A DNA stretch of 64,000 nucleotides from Afifella marina DSM 2698 (GTDB lineage Bacteria > Pseudomonadota > Alphaproteobacteria > Rhizobiales > Afifellaceae). This document shows positions 45,372 through 53,564 of this stretch, piece after piece. The notes beneath the pieces are model-generated. The model was not told the DNA's origin and did no database searches. It saw only the letters and a program-made list of their open reading frames with translations. Numbering within the stretch: the first letter of the stretch is position 1; each line of letters begins with the position of its first letter. The DNA lies in assembly GCF_900102695.1 (NCBI RefSeq), contig NZ_FMVW01000004.1:1-64000 (forward strand). Direction: 5' to 3'. The translations under genes were made by a program, and so were the position numbers.

Positions 45372-46658
45372 ATGGCGGATATAGCGGCAGACGGCTACGT
45401 GCCGGAGCGAGACGAAAGCGGAGCGTTGACGACCGTCGACGGGACGCCGCTCAAAATCTCGTTGAGAAAGTCGCAACGGCGGGCCAAGCGGCGGGCCTTC
45501 TATCTGGTCGTTCCGCTCCTTGCCTTCCTCTTCATCACCTTCACGATCCCGATCGTCGGTATGATCGTGCGCTCAGTCTACAACCCCGAAGTGGCCAATT
45601 ATCTGCCCGAAACCTCCGCGGCAATCGGTGACTGGGACGGGGAAGAGCTGCCGCCCGAAAAGGTTTTCGCGGCCATGGCGGCCGATATGGAAGTCGGTCT
45701 CGAAAACCGTACGATCGGACGCGCCGCAGGGCGGATCAATCGCGAAATTCCGGGTGCTCGCAGCCTGGTGATGGGGACGGCGCGTCATGTCGACGAGATG
45801 CAGCCACCCTACCGCGAGGCCTTCCTGGAGGAAGACGAGGACTGGTCCGATCTCGAACTCTGGCGCCTCCTCAAGCGTGAGACGCGCCTCATCACACCGG
45901 CCTATTATCTTCTGGCGCTCGATTTCGAATACACGCCGCGTGGCGACATCGTGGAGCGGCCGGAGATTTATCAGGTTTATCGGCTGCTCTTCATCCGCAC
46001 CGCCTGGATGAGCATCGTCATCACCGGCGCTTGCCTGCTTCTAGGATATCCTGTCGCACATCTTTTGGCGACGCTGCCGCTCAGGACATCGAACCTGTTG
46101 ATGATCCTGGTGCTGTTGCCGTTCTGGACATCGCTTCTCGTGCGCACTTCGGCCTGGATGGTGCTCCTACAGCAGGAGGGGGTGGTCAACGACCTGCTCG
46201 TATGGGCCGGAATCATCAACGACAACGGCCGCATCCGCATGATCTATAACCAGTTGGGTACGATCATTGCGATGACGCATATCCTGCTGCCGTTCATGAT
46301 CCTGCCGCTCTATTCGGTGATGAAGACGATCCCGCCGTCCTACATGCGAGCGGCGCGCTCGCTTGGCGCCAATCAGTTTACCGCCTTCGTGAAGGTCTAC
46401 ATGCCGCTCACCATTCCCGGGCTTGCGGCGGGCGTCCTCCTCGTCTTCATCCTGGCGATCGGCTACTACATCACCCCGGCGCTCGTCGGCGGCGAAAGCG
46501 GTATCTTCATCTCGAATTTGATCGCCTCCAATATGCAGGGAACGAGCGCGCAACTGAAGCTGGCCTCAGCGCTTGCGACGATCCTCCTCGTGCTGGTTCT
46601 CTTCTTCTATTGGCTCTTCAACAAGCTTGTCGGTGTCGACCGACTGAAGTTCGGGTGA
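45372..46658 (+). CDS. ABC importer permease (PotB type) with large periplasmic insertion
   Basis: A 428-residue permease, much longer than the usual 280-300 residues. After a cytosolic start and first helix (about residues 43-66) there is an extra hydrophilic segment of about 130 residues (roughly 68-200, beginning NPEVANYLPETSAAIGDWDG). The standard five-helix core with the EAA loop (RAARSLGANQFTAFVKVYMP) follows. The insertion lies on the periplasmic side and may contact the binding protein. I recall such inserts in some alphaproteobacterial Pot-type permeases. The ATG at 45372 with GCAGGA upstream is preferred over one 12 codons earlier. Confidence 0.9.
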   Translation: MADIAADGYVPERDESGALTTVDGTPLKISLRKSQRRAKRRAFYLVVPLLAFLFITFTIPIVGMIVRSVYNPEVANYLPETSAAIGDWDGEELPPEKVFAAMAADMEVGLENRTIGRAAGRINREIPGARSLVMGTARHVDEMQPPYREAFLEEDEDWSDLELWRLLKRETRLITPAYYLLALDFEYTPRGDIVERPEIYQVYRLLFIRTAWMSIVITGACLLLGYPVAHLLATLPLRTSNLLMILVLLPFWTSLLVRTSAWMVLLQQEGVVNDLLVWAGIINDNGRIRMIYNQLGTIIAMTHILLPFMILPLYSVMKTIPPSYMRAARSLGANQFTAFVKVYMPLTIPGLAAGVLLVFILAIGYYITPALVGGESGIFISNLIASNMQGTSAQLKLASALATILLVLVLFFYWLFNKLVGVDRLKFG

Positions 46659-46666
46659 GGTAAGCC

Positions 46667-47518
46667 ATGGCCCTTCCTACCTATGCCGGACCGCTTGAGC
46701 GCACCTGGTACTACAGCTACCGCGTCATCTGTGCGGCGATCTTCATCTTTCTGATCGTGCCGATCGTGGTGATCGTGCCGCTGTCGTTCAACGCGCAGCC
46801 CTATTTCACCTTCACCAAGGAGATGCTCTCCTTCGACCCGGACGGCTATTCGCTGCGCTGGTACGAGGAGCTTCTCTCCAGCCGTGAGTGGATGCGCGCC
46901 ATCGGCAATTCCTTCTTCATCGCGATATCGGCGACGATCATCTCGACAACTCTCGGCACGCTCGCTGCGCTCGGCCTTTCGCGTCCGAACATGCCCGCCA
47001 AGGGCTTCATCACGGCCGTTTTGATCTCGCCGATGATCGTGCCGCTGATCATCACGGCGGCGGCGCTGTTTTCCTTCTATGCCCGGCTCGATCTCGCCAA
47101 TTCGTATTTCTCGATCATCATGGCGCATGTGGTTCTCGGCACGCCTTTCGTCGTGATCACCGTGACGGCGTCACTCTCAGGCTTCGACCAGCAACTCATC
47201 CGAGCGGCGCAGAGCCTTGGAGCCAACCAGGTCACGACCTTCTTCAAAGTCATCCTGCCGCTGCTTCTTCCGGGTGTCGTTGCCGGCGCGCTCTTCGCCT
47301 TCATCACGTCACTCGATGAGGTCGTGGTTGTCCTGTTCCTGGCCGGCCCTGAGCAGGTGACGATGACCGTGCGGATGTTCTCCGGGCTCAGAGAAGAGAT
47401 TTCGCCGACGATCCTGGCGCTCGCGACCATCCTGGTCGCGATCTCGATCCTGCTTCTCTCGTCGATGGAATTGCTGCGCCGCCGTTCCGAACGCCAGCGT
47501 GGCATGAGCCCCGGCTAG
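46667..47518 (+). CDS. ABC importer permease (PotC type)
   Basis: A 283-residue permease with six helices and the EAA loop RAAQSLGANQVTTFFKVILP, which docks on the ATPase. It starts 8 bases after the PotB-type gene, with GAGGT as ribosome site, and completes the importer. The end is basic and Arg-rich. Together with the preceding gene it forms the membrane channel of the system. There is no second binding protein, so the substrate is set by the PotD-type protein. Confidence 0.93.
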   Translation: MALPTYAGPLERTWYYSYRVICAAIFIFLIVPIVVIVPLSFNAQPYFTFTKEMLSFDPDGYSLRWYEELLSSREWMRAIGNSFFIAISATIISTTLGTLAALGLSRPNMPAKGFITAVLISPMIVPLIITAAALFSFYARLDLANSYFSIIMAHVVLGTPFVVITVTASLSGFDQQLIRAAQSLGANQVTTFFKVILPLLLPGVVAGALFAFITSLDEVVVVLFLAGPEQVTMTVRMFSGLREEISPTILALATILVAISILLLSSMELLRRRSERQRGMSPG

Positions 47519-47540
47519 TCAGGCCGTCCGAACCGGTCAC

Positions 47541-47566
47541 AAAAAAGGAGGCGCCGAAGCGCCTCC
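47541..47566 (-). terminator. Intrinsic terminator of the hsp20 gene
   Basis: GGAGGCGC, loop CGAA, GCGCCTCC forms a perfect 8-bp stem. The reverse strand continues with six Ts, 50 bases after the hsp20 stop; the same hairpin ends the region after the Pot-type operon. Confidence 0.8.
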
Positions 47567-47615
47567 GCAGATGTGTGCCGTCAGCAATCGTTCTTCTGCT
47601 GCCGGGCAACCTCTC

Positions 47616-48113
47616 TCAGTGGCCGTTGACCGAGATCTTGCGCCCCTTGGCCTCCAGCTCCTTGGCGCGGGGAACCATCACTTTGAGAACGCCTTTGTCG
47701 AAGCTCGCCGTCACTTCGTCGGCCTTCGGCTCGAAGGGAAGAGCGAAACGGCGCATGAACGTGCCGTAGGAGCGCTCAACGAGATGAAATTGTTTCTTCT
47801 CGTCTTTTTCCTCTCGCTCGACCTTGTTTTCCGCCTTCAGCGTCAGCACGCCCTCGGTGAGGTCGAGTTCGATATCCTTCTCGTCGATGCCTGGAAGTTC
47901 GGCGGTCAGCTCAAGCCCAGCCTCGGTTTCGGCGACGTCCACTTTCGGCGACAGGAAGCCGCCCGAAGCCGGATTGGCCGGAGCGCTCCAGTCGCGCGTG
48001 AAGTCGTCGAAGATGCGGTCCATTTCGCGCCGCATCGCGAGGAAAGGATCGGTCTCAGGCCCGCGGGTCAGCGCGGTCTGGCGACCAAATGGAATCATCG
48101 ATCTGAAATCCAT
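47616..48113 (-). CDS. Small heat shock protein, Hsp20/alpha-crystallin family
   Basis: A 165-residue ATP-independent holdase that keeps unfolding proteins soluble. The alpha-crystallin domain runs from about residue 55 to 150, with ELPGIDEKDIELDL and the FALPFEPKADEVTASFDKGV stretch. GVLKVMVPRA supplies the conserved GVL motif, and KISV near the end is the C-terminal I-x-V-like anchor. The ATG at 48113 has a perfect AGGAGGTG upstream. A heat-shock-type promoter and a strongly folded leader precede it, and a terminator follows, so it is a single-gene unit. Confidence 0.94.
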   Translation of the reverse strand: MDFRSMIPFGRQTALTRGPETDPFLAMRREMDRIFDDFTRDWSAPANPASGGFLSPKVDVAETEAGLELTAELPGIDEKDIELDLTEGVLTLKAENKVEREEKDEKKQFHLVERSYGTFMRRFALPFEPKADEVTASFDKGVLKVMVPRAKELEAKGRKISVNGH

Positions 48114-48171
48114 GACGTCACCTCCTGATAAAAAAGGCCGACGCCGGACAACTGGGTGACCAGTGTCGGCC
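48114..48171 (-). promoter_or_regulatory. Structured leader of hsp20 (terminator-like hairpin next to the ribosome site)
   Basis: On the reverse strand GGCCGAC-ACTGG, loop, CCAGT, an 8-base bulge and GTCGGCC form a 12-bp hairpin (48171-48136). Six Ts follow directly, then ATC and the AGGAGG ribosome site. GTCACC within the hairpin apex (48160-48155) is complementary to GGTGAC at the ribosome site (48122-48117). The layout suggests RNA-level control, by attenuation or as a thermometer. Confidence 0.5.
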
Positions 48172-48188
48172 ACGTTATCACGCGCTTT

Positions 48189-48217
48189 ATTTGGCGTTGC
48201 GAATCCCGACGTTCAAG
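48189..48217 (-). promoter_or_regulatory. Candidate heat-shock (RpoH-type) promoter of hsp20
   Basis: CTTGAA (48217-48212 on the reverse strand), a 17-base spacer and CCAAAT (48194-48189) resemble alphaproteobacterial RpoH promoters. Transcription would start near 48182, so the leader is about 70 bases and almost wholly made of the hairpin. Confidence 0.55.
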
Positions 48218-48302
48218 CCTTCTGATGAACTCCGTTGGGTCTCTCCATGGGCCTCGTCGATCCTATTGACTGGGTCTTTCGGGTGAGTTGCGGAGAGCGG
48301 GC

Positions 48303-48331
48303 TTGTCTCCATTTACACGCACAGATAAATG
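48303..48331 (+). promoter_or_regulatory. Promoter with overlapping inverted repeat upstream of emrA
   Basis: TTGTCT (48303-48308), 17 bases, TAAATG (48326-48331) is a plausible promoter. A perfect dyad, CATTTA, ten bases, TAAATG (48310-48331), covers the spacer and -10. This is the expected place for repression by the TetR protein encoded at the operon end. Confidence 0.5.
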
Positions 48332-48364
48332 CACCCGGAGGTACCTTTCTTTTTCGGTGTATTG

Positions 48365-49582
48365 ATGAGCGAGCAAGCGTCCAACGCTGACGATGGCGAA
48401 CGGTCTGAAGCGGATCCTGAGGACAGCGAAGAGAAGGAACGGTCAGAGACATCGCATTCTTCGGATGAAGATGACGGAGGATCGCCGCTGAAGAAGCCTT
48501 GGGCACGGGTTTTCCTGGTGGTTGCTGGGATCGCGTTGCTTGTGGGGGGCGGCTGGTGGCTCTGGCACTACTGGACGGTCGGGCGCTTCATCGAGAGCAC
48601 CAACGACGCCTATTTGCAGGCCGATCAGGTCACGATCTCGCCGAAGGTCGGCGGCTATGTCGAAGACGTCATGGTCAAGGCCAATGCCGGTGTCGAGGCT
48701 GGCGATGTGCTCGTGAAGATCAATGACGAGGATTACCGTGCCGGCGTAGCACGCGCCGCTGCCGGCCTGCAGGCGGCTCGGGCAGATCTTGCGAAGGCGA
48801 AAGCCGAAGCGGGACGATCCAGGGTGGCCGTCCAGCAGGCGGAAGCCCAGCTCGCCCAGGCGGAGGTGAACGAGGCTTTTGCGCAAAGCCAGGTGGAGCG
48901 CTATGCACCTCTCGTGAAGACCGGGGCGCAGCCGGAAGAACGGTTGTCGCAGCTTATCAACCAGCGCGACCAGGCCGAAGCGCAGGTGAAGGTCGCTTCC
49001 GCCTCTCTTGCCTCTGCGCATGAAGCGACCAATACGGCCGACGCTCAGATTCTCCAGGCGCGGGCCGCCGTGCACCAGGCTCAGGCTCAGCTGACGGATG
49101 CCAACAATCAGCTTGCGAATACGCTGATCAAGAGCCCGATCTCCGGACGTGTCGGCGACAAGACGGTCAATGTCGGGCAGCTCGTCCAGCCTGGCACGCG
49201 GCTGATGACGATCGTGCCGGTGGATCAGCTTTATCTGGAAGCGAATTTCAAAGAGACGCAGATCGAGTTGATGCGTGTCGGCCAGCCCGCGACGGTGAAG
49301 GTCGACGCACTGACCGCCGAAAAGCTGCACGGCCATGTGGAGAGTTTTTCGCCGGCGACCGGCGCACAATTTGCGCTGATCCCGCCGGAAAATGCCACCG
49401 GGAATTTCACCAAGATCGTGCAGCGTGTGCCGGTTCGCATCGCGGTCGATCCAGGACCTGCAGCGAGTAAGGTTCTCGTTCCCGGCCTCTCGGTCACGGT
49501 CGAAGTCGATACGCGCGGCGCTCGCGACGAATACGAAGAGTTGCAGGAAGAGGGGCGGCGCTCGGAAGAGGCGGCACAGTGA
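48365..49582 (+). CDS. emrA: HlyD/EmrA family efflux adaptor
   Basis: A 405-residue membrane-fusion protein: an acidic, Ser/Glu-rich cytosolic start of about 45 residues, one membrane helix (VFLVVAGIALLVGGGWWLW), then periplasmic domains. These include the EmrA block TNDAYLQADQVTISPKVGGYV, a long Ala/Gln-rich coiled hairpin (about residues 115-245), and LIKSPISGRVGDKTVNVGQLV. It links the MFS pump to an outer-membrane channel. The ATG at 48365 lies about 28 bases after the predicted transcription start; an ATG at 48329 would fall in the promoter. Its stop overlaps the pump's GTG start. Confidence 0.9.
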   Translation: MSEQASNADDGERSEADPEDSEEKERSETSHSSDEDDGGSPLKKPWARVFLVVAGIALLVGGGWWLWHYWTVGRFIESTNDAYLQADQVTISPKVGGYVEDVMVKANAGVEAGDVLVKINDEDYRAGVARAAAGLQAARADLAKAKAEAGRSRVAVQQAEAQLAQAEVNEAFAQSQVERYAPLVKTGAQPEERLSQLINQRDQAEAQVKVASASLASAHEATNTADAQILQARAAVHQAQAQLTDANNQLANTLIKSPISGRVGDKTVNVGQLVQPGTRLMTIVPVDQLYLEANFKETQIELMRVGQPATVKVDALTAEKLHGHVESFSPATGAQFALIPPENATGNFTKIVQRVPVRIAVDPGPAASKVLVPGLSVTVEVDTRGARDEYEELQEEGRRSEEAAQ

Positions 49583-51150
49583 GCTCGGCGGAGGCCACAG
49601 CGGACGCGGGCGCACCCGCCTCAAGCGAGCCGCGAGCCGATGCCGCTGCCTGGCTGGCCGTTGCTGCCGGCACGATCGGTGCGTTGATGGCAACGCTCGA
49701 TATCTCCATCGTCAACGCGGCGTTGCCGGTGATTCAGGGCGAGATCGGTGCAAGCGGTACCGAAGGCACCTGGATCTCCACCGCCTATCTCGTCGCCGAG
49801 ATCGTCATGATCCCTCTGACGGGCTGGTTCGTGCGTGTCCTGACGCTACGCACATTCCTTCTGCTCATGACGGTCTTTTTCGTCGTGTTCTCTGTTCTCT
49901 GTGGTCTCTCTTCGTCGCTGACGATGATGATCATCGGCCGCGTCGGGCAGGGGTTTACCGGCGGCGCGATGATACCGACGGCGCTCACCATCGTTTCGAC
50001 GCGGCTGCCATCGGACAAGCAGCCGATCGGGATTGCACTCTTTGGTCTGACGATTGTGCTCGGGCCGATCCTCGGACCGCTCATCGGCGGCTATCTGACC
50101 GAGCATGTCAGCTGGCACTATGCCTTCTTCCTCAACCTTCCGGTCGGGATCGGGCTCGTCCTTCTGCTTGTCGTGGGCATGCCGCCGGCGAAGGCGCATC
50201 TTCGGGCGTTCTTCAAGGCCGATTGGTTCGGGATCCTCGGACTGGCGCTCTTTCTCGGCTGCCTGACGACGGTTTTGGAGGAAGGACAGCGCGAACTCTG
50301 GTTTCAGTCCGAGCTGATCGTGGGTCTCAGCCTCGCGTCATTTCTCGGGCTTGTCCTGCTCATCGTCGGGCAGAGGAGGGCGGCCGAGCCCGTCATCGAC
50401 CTGTCGATCCTATTTGAGCGGAGCTTCGGCAGCGTTTTTCTGATGAGCCTCGTCACGGGTGCCGCGCTTTATGGCATCCTCTATCTCATCCCGCAGTTTT
50501 TGGCGCAGATCCCCGACTATAACGCCTATCAGTCGGGTCTCATCGTGCTCATCAGCGGCATTCCGACCCTGATGATCATGCCTTTCTTTCCTTTCCTTGT
50601 GCGTACGATCGACCTCCGTCTGGCGATCGCGATCGGACTTTTCATCTACGCTCTGAGCTGTTTCGCCGACACCGCGATGACGGCCCAGTCCGACGGCGGC
50701 GATTTCTACTTCTCGCAGCTGCTTCGCGGCGTCGGTCAGGGATTTGCGCTGCTCTTTCTCAATCAGGCGGCGACGAGTTCGGTGGTGCGCGAAAAGGCAG
50801 ACGACGCGTCCGGGCTCTTCAATGCGGCACGAAACCTGGGCGGCTCTTTCGGGCTTGCCCTCATCTCCACGCTTCAGGACCGACGCGTCACGTTCCACGT
50901 CGAGCGGATCAGCGAGACCGTCAATGCCAATTCGGTTCAGGTCCAAGAGCGTCTGCAGGAACTCGGCGGCAATGACCCCTACCAGCGACTGCAGGCCTTG
51001 AAGATGCTCTTCGGGACGATCCGCCAGCAGGCCGTCGTGATGATCTACAACGACCTCTTTTTCGTCTTCGGTATCATCCTTCTCGTTTCCATCCCGCTCG
51101 TTCTGCTCCTGCGGCCTTTGCCGCGCGGGCAGGGCATGGCGATGCATTAA
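49579..51150 (+). CDS. emrB: EmrB-type drug:proton antiporter (MFS, DHA2 family)
   Basis: A 523-residue major-facilitator pump with fourteen predicted helices. DHA2 marks include ATLDISIVNAALPVIQGEIG in helix 1, GWFVRVLTLRTFLL (loop 2-3) and GLTIVLGPILGPLIGGYL, the antiporter motif C of drug exporters. It starts with GTG, overlapping the emrA stop as GTGA, and precedes the outer-membrane channel by 9 bases. Export substrates of EmrAB systems are usually hydrophobic toxins and uncouplers. Confidence 0.94.
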   Translation: MSSAEATADAGAPASSEPRADAAAWLAVAAGTIGALMATLDISIVNAALPVIQGEIGASGTEGTWISTAYLVAEIVMIPLTGWFVRVLTLRTFLLLMTVFFVVFSVLCGLSSSLTMMIIGRVGQGFTGGAMIPTALTIVSTRLPSDKQPIGIALFGLTIVLGPILGPLIGGYLTEHVSWHYAFFLNLPVGIGLVLLLVVGMPPAKAHLRAFFKADWFGILGLALFLGCLTTVLEEGQRELWFQSELIVGLSLASFLGLVLLIVGQRRAAEPVIDLSILFERSFGSVFLMSLVTGAALYGILYLIPQFLAQIPDYNAYQSGLIVLISGIPTLMIMPFFPFLVRTIDLRLAIAIGLFIYALSCFADTAMTAQSDGGDFYFSQLLRGVGQGFALLFLNQAATSSVVREKADDASGLFNAARNLGGSFGLALISTLQDRRVTFHVERISETVNANSVQVQERLQELGGNDPYQRLQALKMLFGTIRQQAVVMIYNDLFFVFGIILLVSIPLVLLLRPLPRGQGMAMH

Positions 51151-51159
51151 GGGGCCGTC

Positions 51160-52686
51160 ATGTCGCATTGGCGCCTGTTCACACCTTTGGCCTGCACGCT
51201 GGTCTTGTCCGGATGCATGGTCGGCCCGGATTATCAGGGGCCGCCGGATGCGGCCCCGCTTGCGCGTCTGGCCGGCGCCTTCCGGCATGCGGACCAAACG
51301 ACACCGGCCTATTATCCTGCGGCCGCCTGGTGGGAGAGCTTGTCGGACAAACAGCTCGACGCGCTGATCGTGCTCGCTCTGTCGAAGAGCCCAAATGTGG
51401 ACCTTGCAATCGCGCGGCTGAAGCAGGAACGGGCGGGCGTGACCGGTGCCCGTGCCAATCTCATGCCCACGGCCGCTGGCCTTGGAGCCGCAAGCGGGGT
51501 TCGATTGGGGCTCGGCGACACTGACGGTCTCAACAACAAACTCGCTGCAGCAGCGGCCACGCTCGGCCCGGAGGCCGCTGCCGCAGCGCCGGCCGTTCCC
51601 GAACATGTGAGCACGGGGCTCTACAACGCAGCTTTCGATGCGTCCTGGGAGGTCGATATTTTCGGCGGCCGGAGACGCGCCGTGGAGCGCTCCACGGCCA
51701 GAGCTCAAGCCGCGGAAGCTGCACTTGCCGACGCTTATGTTCAGCTATCGGCCGAGGTGGCGCGGGCCTATGTCGGTCTTCGCGCCGCACAGAGACAGCT
51801 TGGTATCGTTCGCCATTCGGTGTCGTTGCAGCAAAAGACGTTCGACCTGACCCGGCAGCAGGTGGAACAGGGAACGTCTGCGAAGCTCGATCTGGCGCGT
51901 CTCGAAACGCAGCTCACGAGCACGCAGGCCGATATTCCCCTGCTTGAAGCGCAGGTGGAGGAGGCGCTTGGGCAGCTTGCGGTCCTGTGCGGACTGGAGC
52001 CGGGTGCGCTCGATGCAAGGCTGTCGAAGCCCAGACCGATTCCGTCCCCGCCAAAGTCCGTGCCCGTCGGCAATCCGGAATCTATGCTCCGAAGAAGGCC
52101 CGATGTTCGGCAGGCGGAGCGACAGCTCGCCTCGGCCAATGCTGCGATCGGCGAGGCCGTGGCGCAGTATTTCCCGCGAATCAAACTCATCGGACTTGCC
52201 GTCGCAGGGGGAACTCAGCCTGGTGATCTCGCTGATACCGCCTCCCTCAGTCTCCTTGGGGGGCCCACGCTTCAGTGGAATCTCCTGAGTTTCGGACGGA
52301 TCGACGCCAAGGTCCAACAATCCGAAGCTGCGACAGAGGCGGCGCTCGCCGAATACCGGCAAAGTGTGCTTGCAGCTCTCCAGGATGCGGAATCCTCGCT
52401 CACACAATTCCGCAAGCGGAAGGAGAACGTTGCCTATCTGGCGCGGGCGAGCGCATCGGCGGCGCGGGCGGCGGCTCTCACCCGCGATATGAACGAGGCG
52501 GGCGCGCTCAGCCTGATCGATACGCTCGATATCGAGCGCCAGCGCTTGCAGACGGAACAGAGCCTCGCTCAGGCCGAGGCGGAACTAACCAATGCGTTCA
52601 TTGCGTTAGAGAAGAGCTTGGGGCTTGGATGGAAACCCGCGACATCGCGGCAACCGGCAGCAGCCACTGTCGCCAAGGCCAATTGA
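51160..52686 (+). CDS. Outer-membrane efflux lipoprotein (NodT/OprM/TolC-type)
   Basis: A 508-residue channel-forming lipoprotein. The N-terminal lipobox LSGC is at about residues 16-19 (LVLSGCMVGPDYQGP), so it is lipidated and anchored in the outer membrane. Two OEP repeats follow, with FDASWEVDIFGGRRRAVE and LDLARLETQLTSTQADIP in the first half and RRPDVRQAERQLASANAAIG in the second. It completes a tripartite exporter with the EmrA- and EmrB-type proteins, so the pump need not borrow TolC. AAGGGG precedes the ATG, 9 bases after emrB. Confidence 0.92.
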   Translation: MSHWRLFTPLACTLVLSGCMVGPDYQGPPDAAPLARLAGAFRHADQTTPAYYPAAAWWESLSDKQLDALIVLALSKSPNVDLAIARLKQERAGVTGARANLMPTAAGLGAASGVRLGLGDTDGLNNKLAAAAATLGPEAAAAAPAVPEHVSTGLYNAAFDASWEVDIFGGRRRAVERSTARAQAAEAALADAYVQLSAEVARAYVGLRAAQRQLGIVRHSVSLQQKTFDLTRQQVEQGTSAKLDLARLETQLTSTQADIPLLEAQVEEALGQLAVLCGLEPGALDARLSKPRPIPSPPKSVPVGNPESMLRRRPDVRQAERQLASANAAIGEAVAQYFPRIKLIGLAVAGGTQPGDLADTASLSLLGGPTLQWNLLSFGRIDAKVQQSEAATEAALAEYRQSVLAALQDAESSLTQFRKRKENVAYLARASASAARAAALTRDMNEAGALSLIDTLDIERQRLQTEQSLAQAEAELTNAFIALEKSLGLGWKPATSRQPAAATVAKAN

Positions 52687-52706
52687 AACAACATGCAGAA
52701 CCGATC

Positions 52707-53438
52707 ATGACGCCGAAGCAAGATCACTCCGAGGAAGGCGGGCGCAATTGCTGCGTCGTGGTTGGCTGTGGCGAGAGCGCACTTGCGGAGGCTGGCGCTG
52801 TTGCCCGTCGGGGTCGGCCGCGCAAGGGTACGAGCGGCCTCGTGACCGAGCGGATTGTGGCCGTCGCAACCGAGCTCTTTCTGGAACGTGGCTTCGCCGA
52901 AACCAACATGGATGCTGTCGCTGCGCGCGCGGGCAGTTCCAAACGCACGCTTTATGCACGTTTCGCCTCCAAGGACGCGTTGTTTGAGGCCGTCATCCTG
53001 AAATTCCTGCGCGAGCGCCTGACGGAAATGCAATTGACGATCCGGCGCGATGACGGGCTCGAAGAAACGCTGATCAGCGCTGGCGAGCGGCTCCTGGAAG
53101 GGGCGATGACGCCGGAGGTCATCCGTCTTCATCGTCTGATGGCCTGCGAAGGGGAGAACTTTCCGGAGCTGGCGCGGACGGTCAACGAGCAGGCCTGGAC
53201 GCAGTTTCGCCTTTTCGTTGCCGATGTTCTGCAGCAGGCGAGTGTTCGCTACAATGAGCCGTTCGAAGATTGCGAATGGCTGGCCACACGCTTCTTCGGG
53301 ATGATGGTGGAGCCGTATTTCCGCCGCGCGACGCTCGGCCTTCAGCCGGCTGAAGTGACGGAAGAGATGCGCAGGGATGTGTCCCGATCGGTGCAGCTCT
53401 TCCTGAAAGGAAGCCGGGGGTTGTCCGGATCTGTGTAA
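52707..53438 (+). CDS. TetR/AcrR family repressor, probable regulator of the emr operon
   Basis: A 243-residue regulator. After an unusual start with Cys15, Cys16 and Cys21 and an RRGRPRK stretch, the TetR helix-turn-helix appears at about residues 50-90 (ATELFLERGFAETNMDAVAA, then SSKRTLYARFASKDALF). The ligand domain resembles the AefR/TetR_C_7 group. The gene is the last of the emr operon, 20 bases after the channel gene, and an inverted repeat covers the operon promoter, so self-regulating repression is likely. The start is uncertain: no good ribosome site precedes the ATG, and a GTG at codon 18 is an alternative. Confidence 0.85.
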   Translation: MTPKQDHSEEGGRNCCVVVGCGESALAEAGAVARRGRPRKGTSGLVTERIVAVATELFLERGFAETNMDAVAARAGSSKRTLYARFASKDALFEAVILKFLRERLTEMQLTIRRDDGLEETLISAGERLLEGAMTPEVIRLHRLMACEGENFPELARTVNEQAWTQFRLFVADVLQQASVRYNEPFEDCEWLATRFFGMMVEPYFRRATLGLQPAEVTEEMRRDVSRSVQLFLKGSRGLSGSV

Positions 53439-53453
53439 AATCGCGCTTTTCTC

Positions 53454-53483
53454 TATAATGCTGGCGCAAGATCGCATCGCCAG
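53454..53483 (+). promoter_or_regulatory. Minus-10 box and inverted repeat before the hydrolase gene
   Basis: A perfect TATAAT (53454-53459) is followed at once by CTGGCG, eleven bases, CGCCAG (53461-53483). No good -35 box stands at the right distance. The dyad would cover the transcription start, or may form a hairpin ending the TetR transcript. Confidence 0.35.
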
Positions 53484-53564
53484 AGTGTTGCCTTGAGGTC
53501 ATAGCGGAGGCTAGGCCTAGACGCTAAAAGCACCTGGCGCGTTTCATTTATTCCGGAAGAGAGC

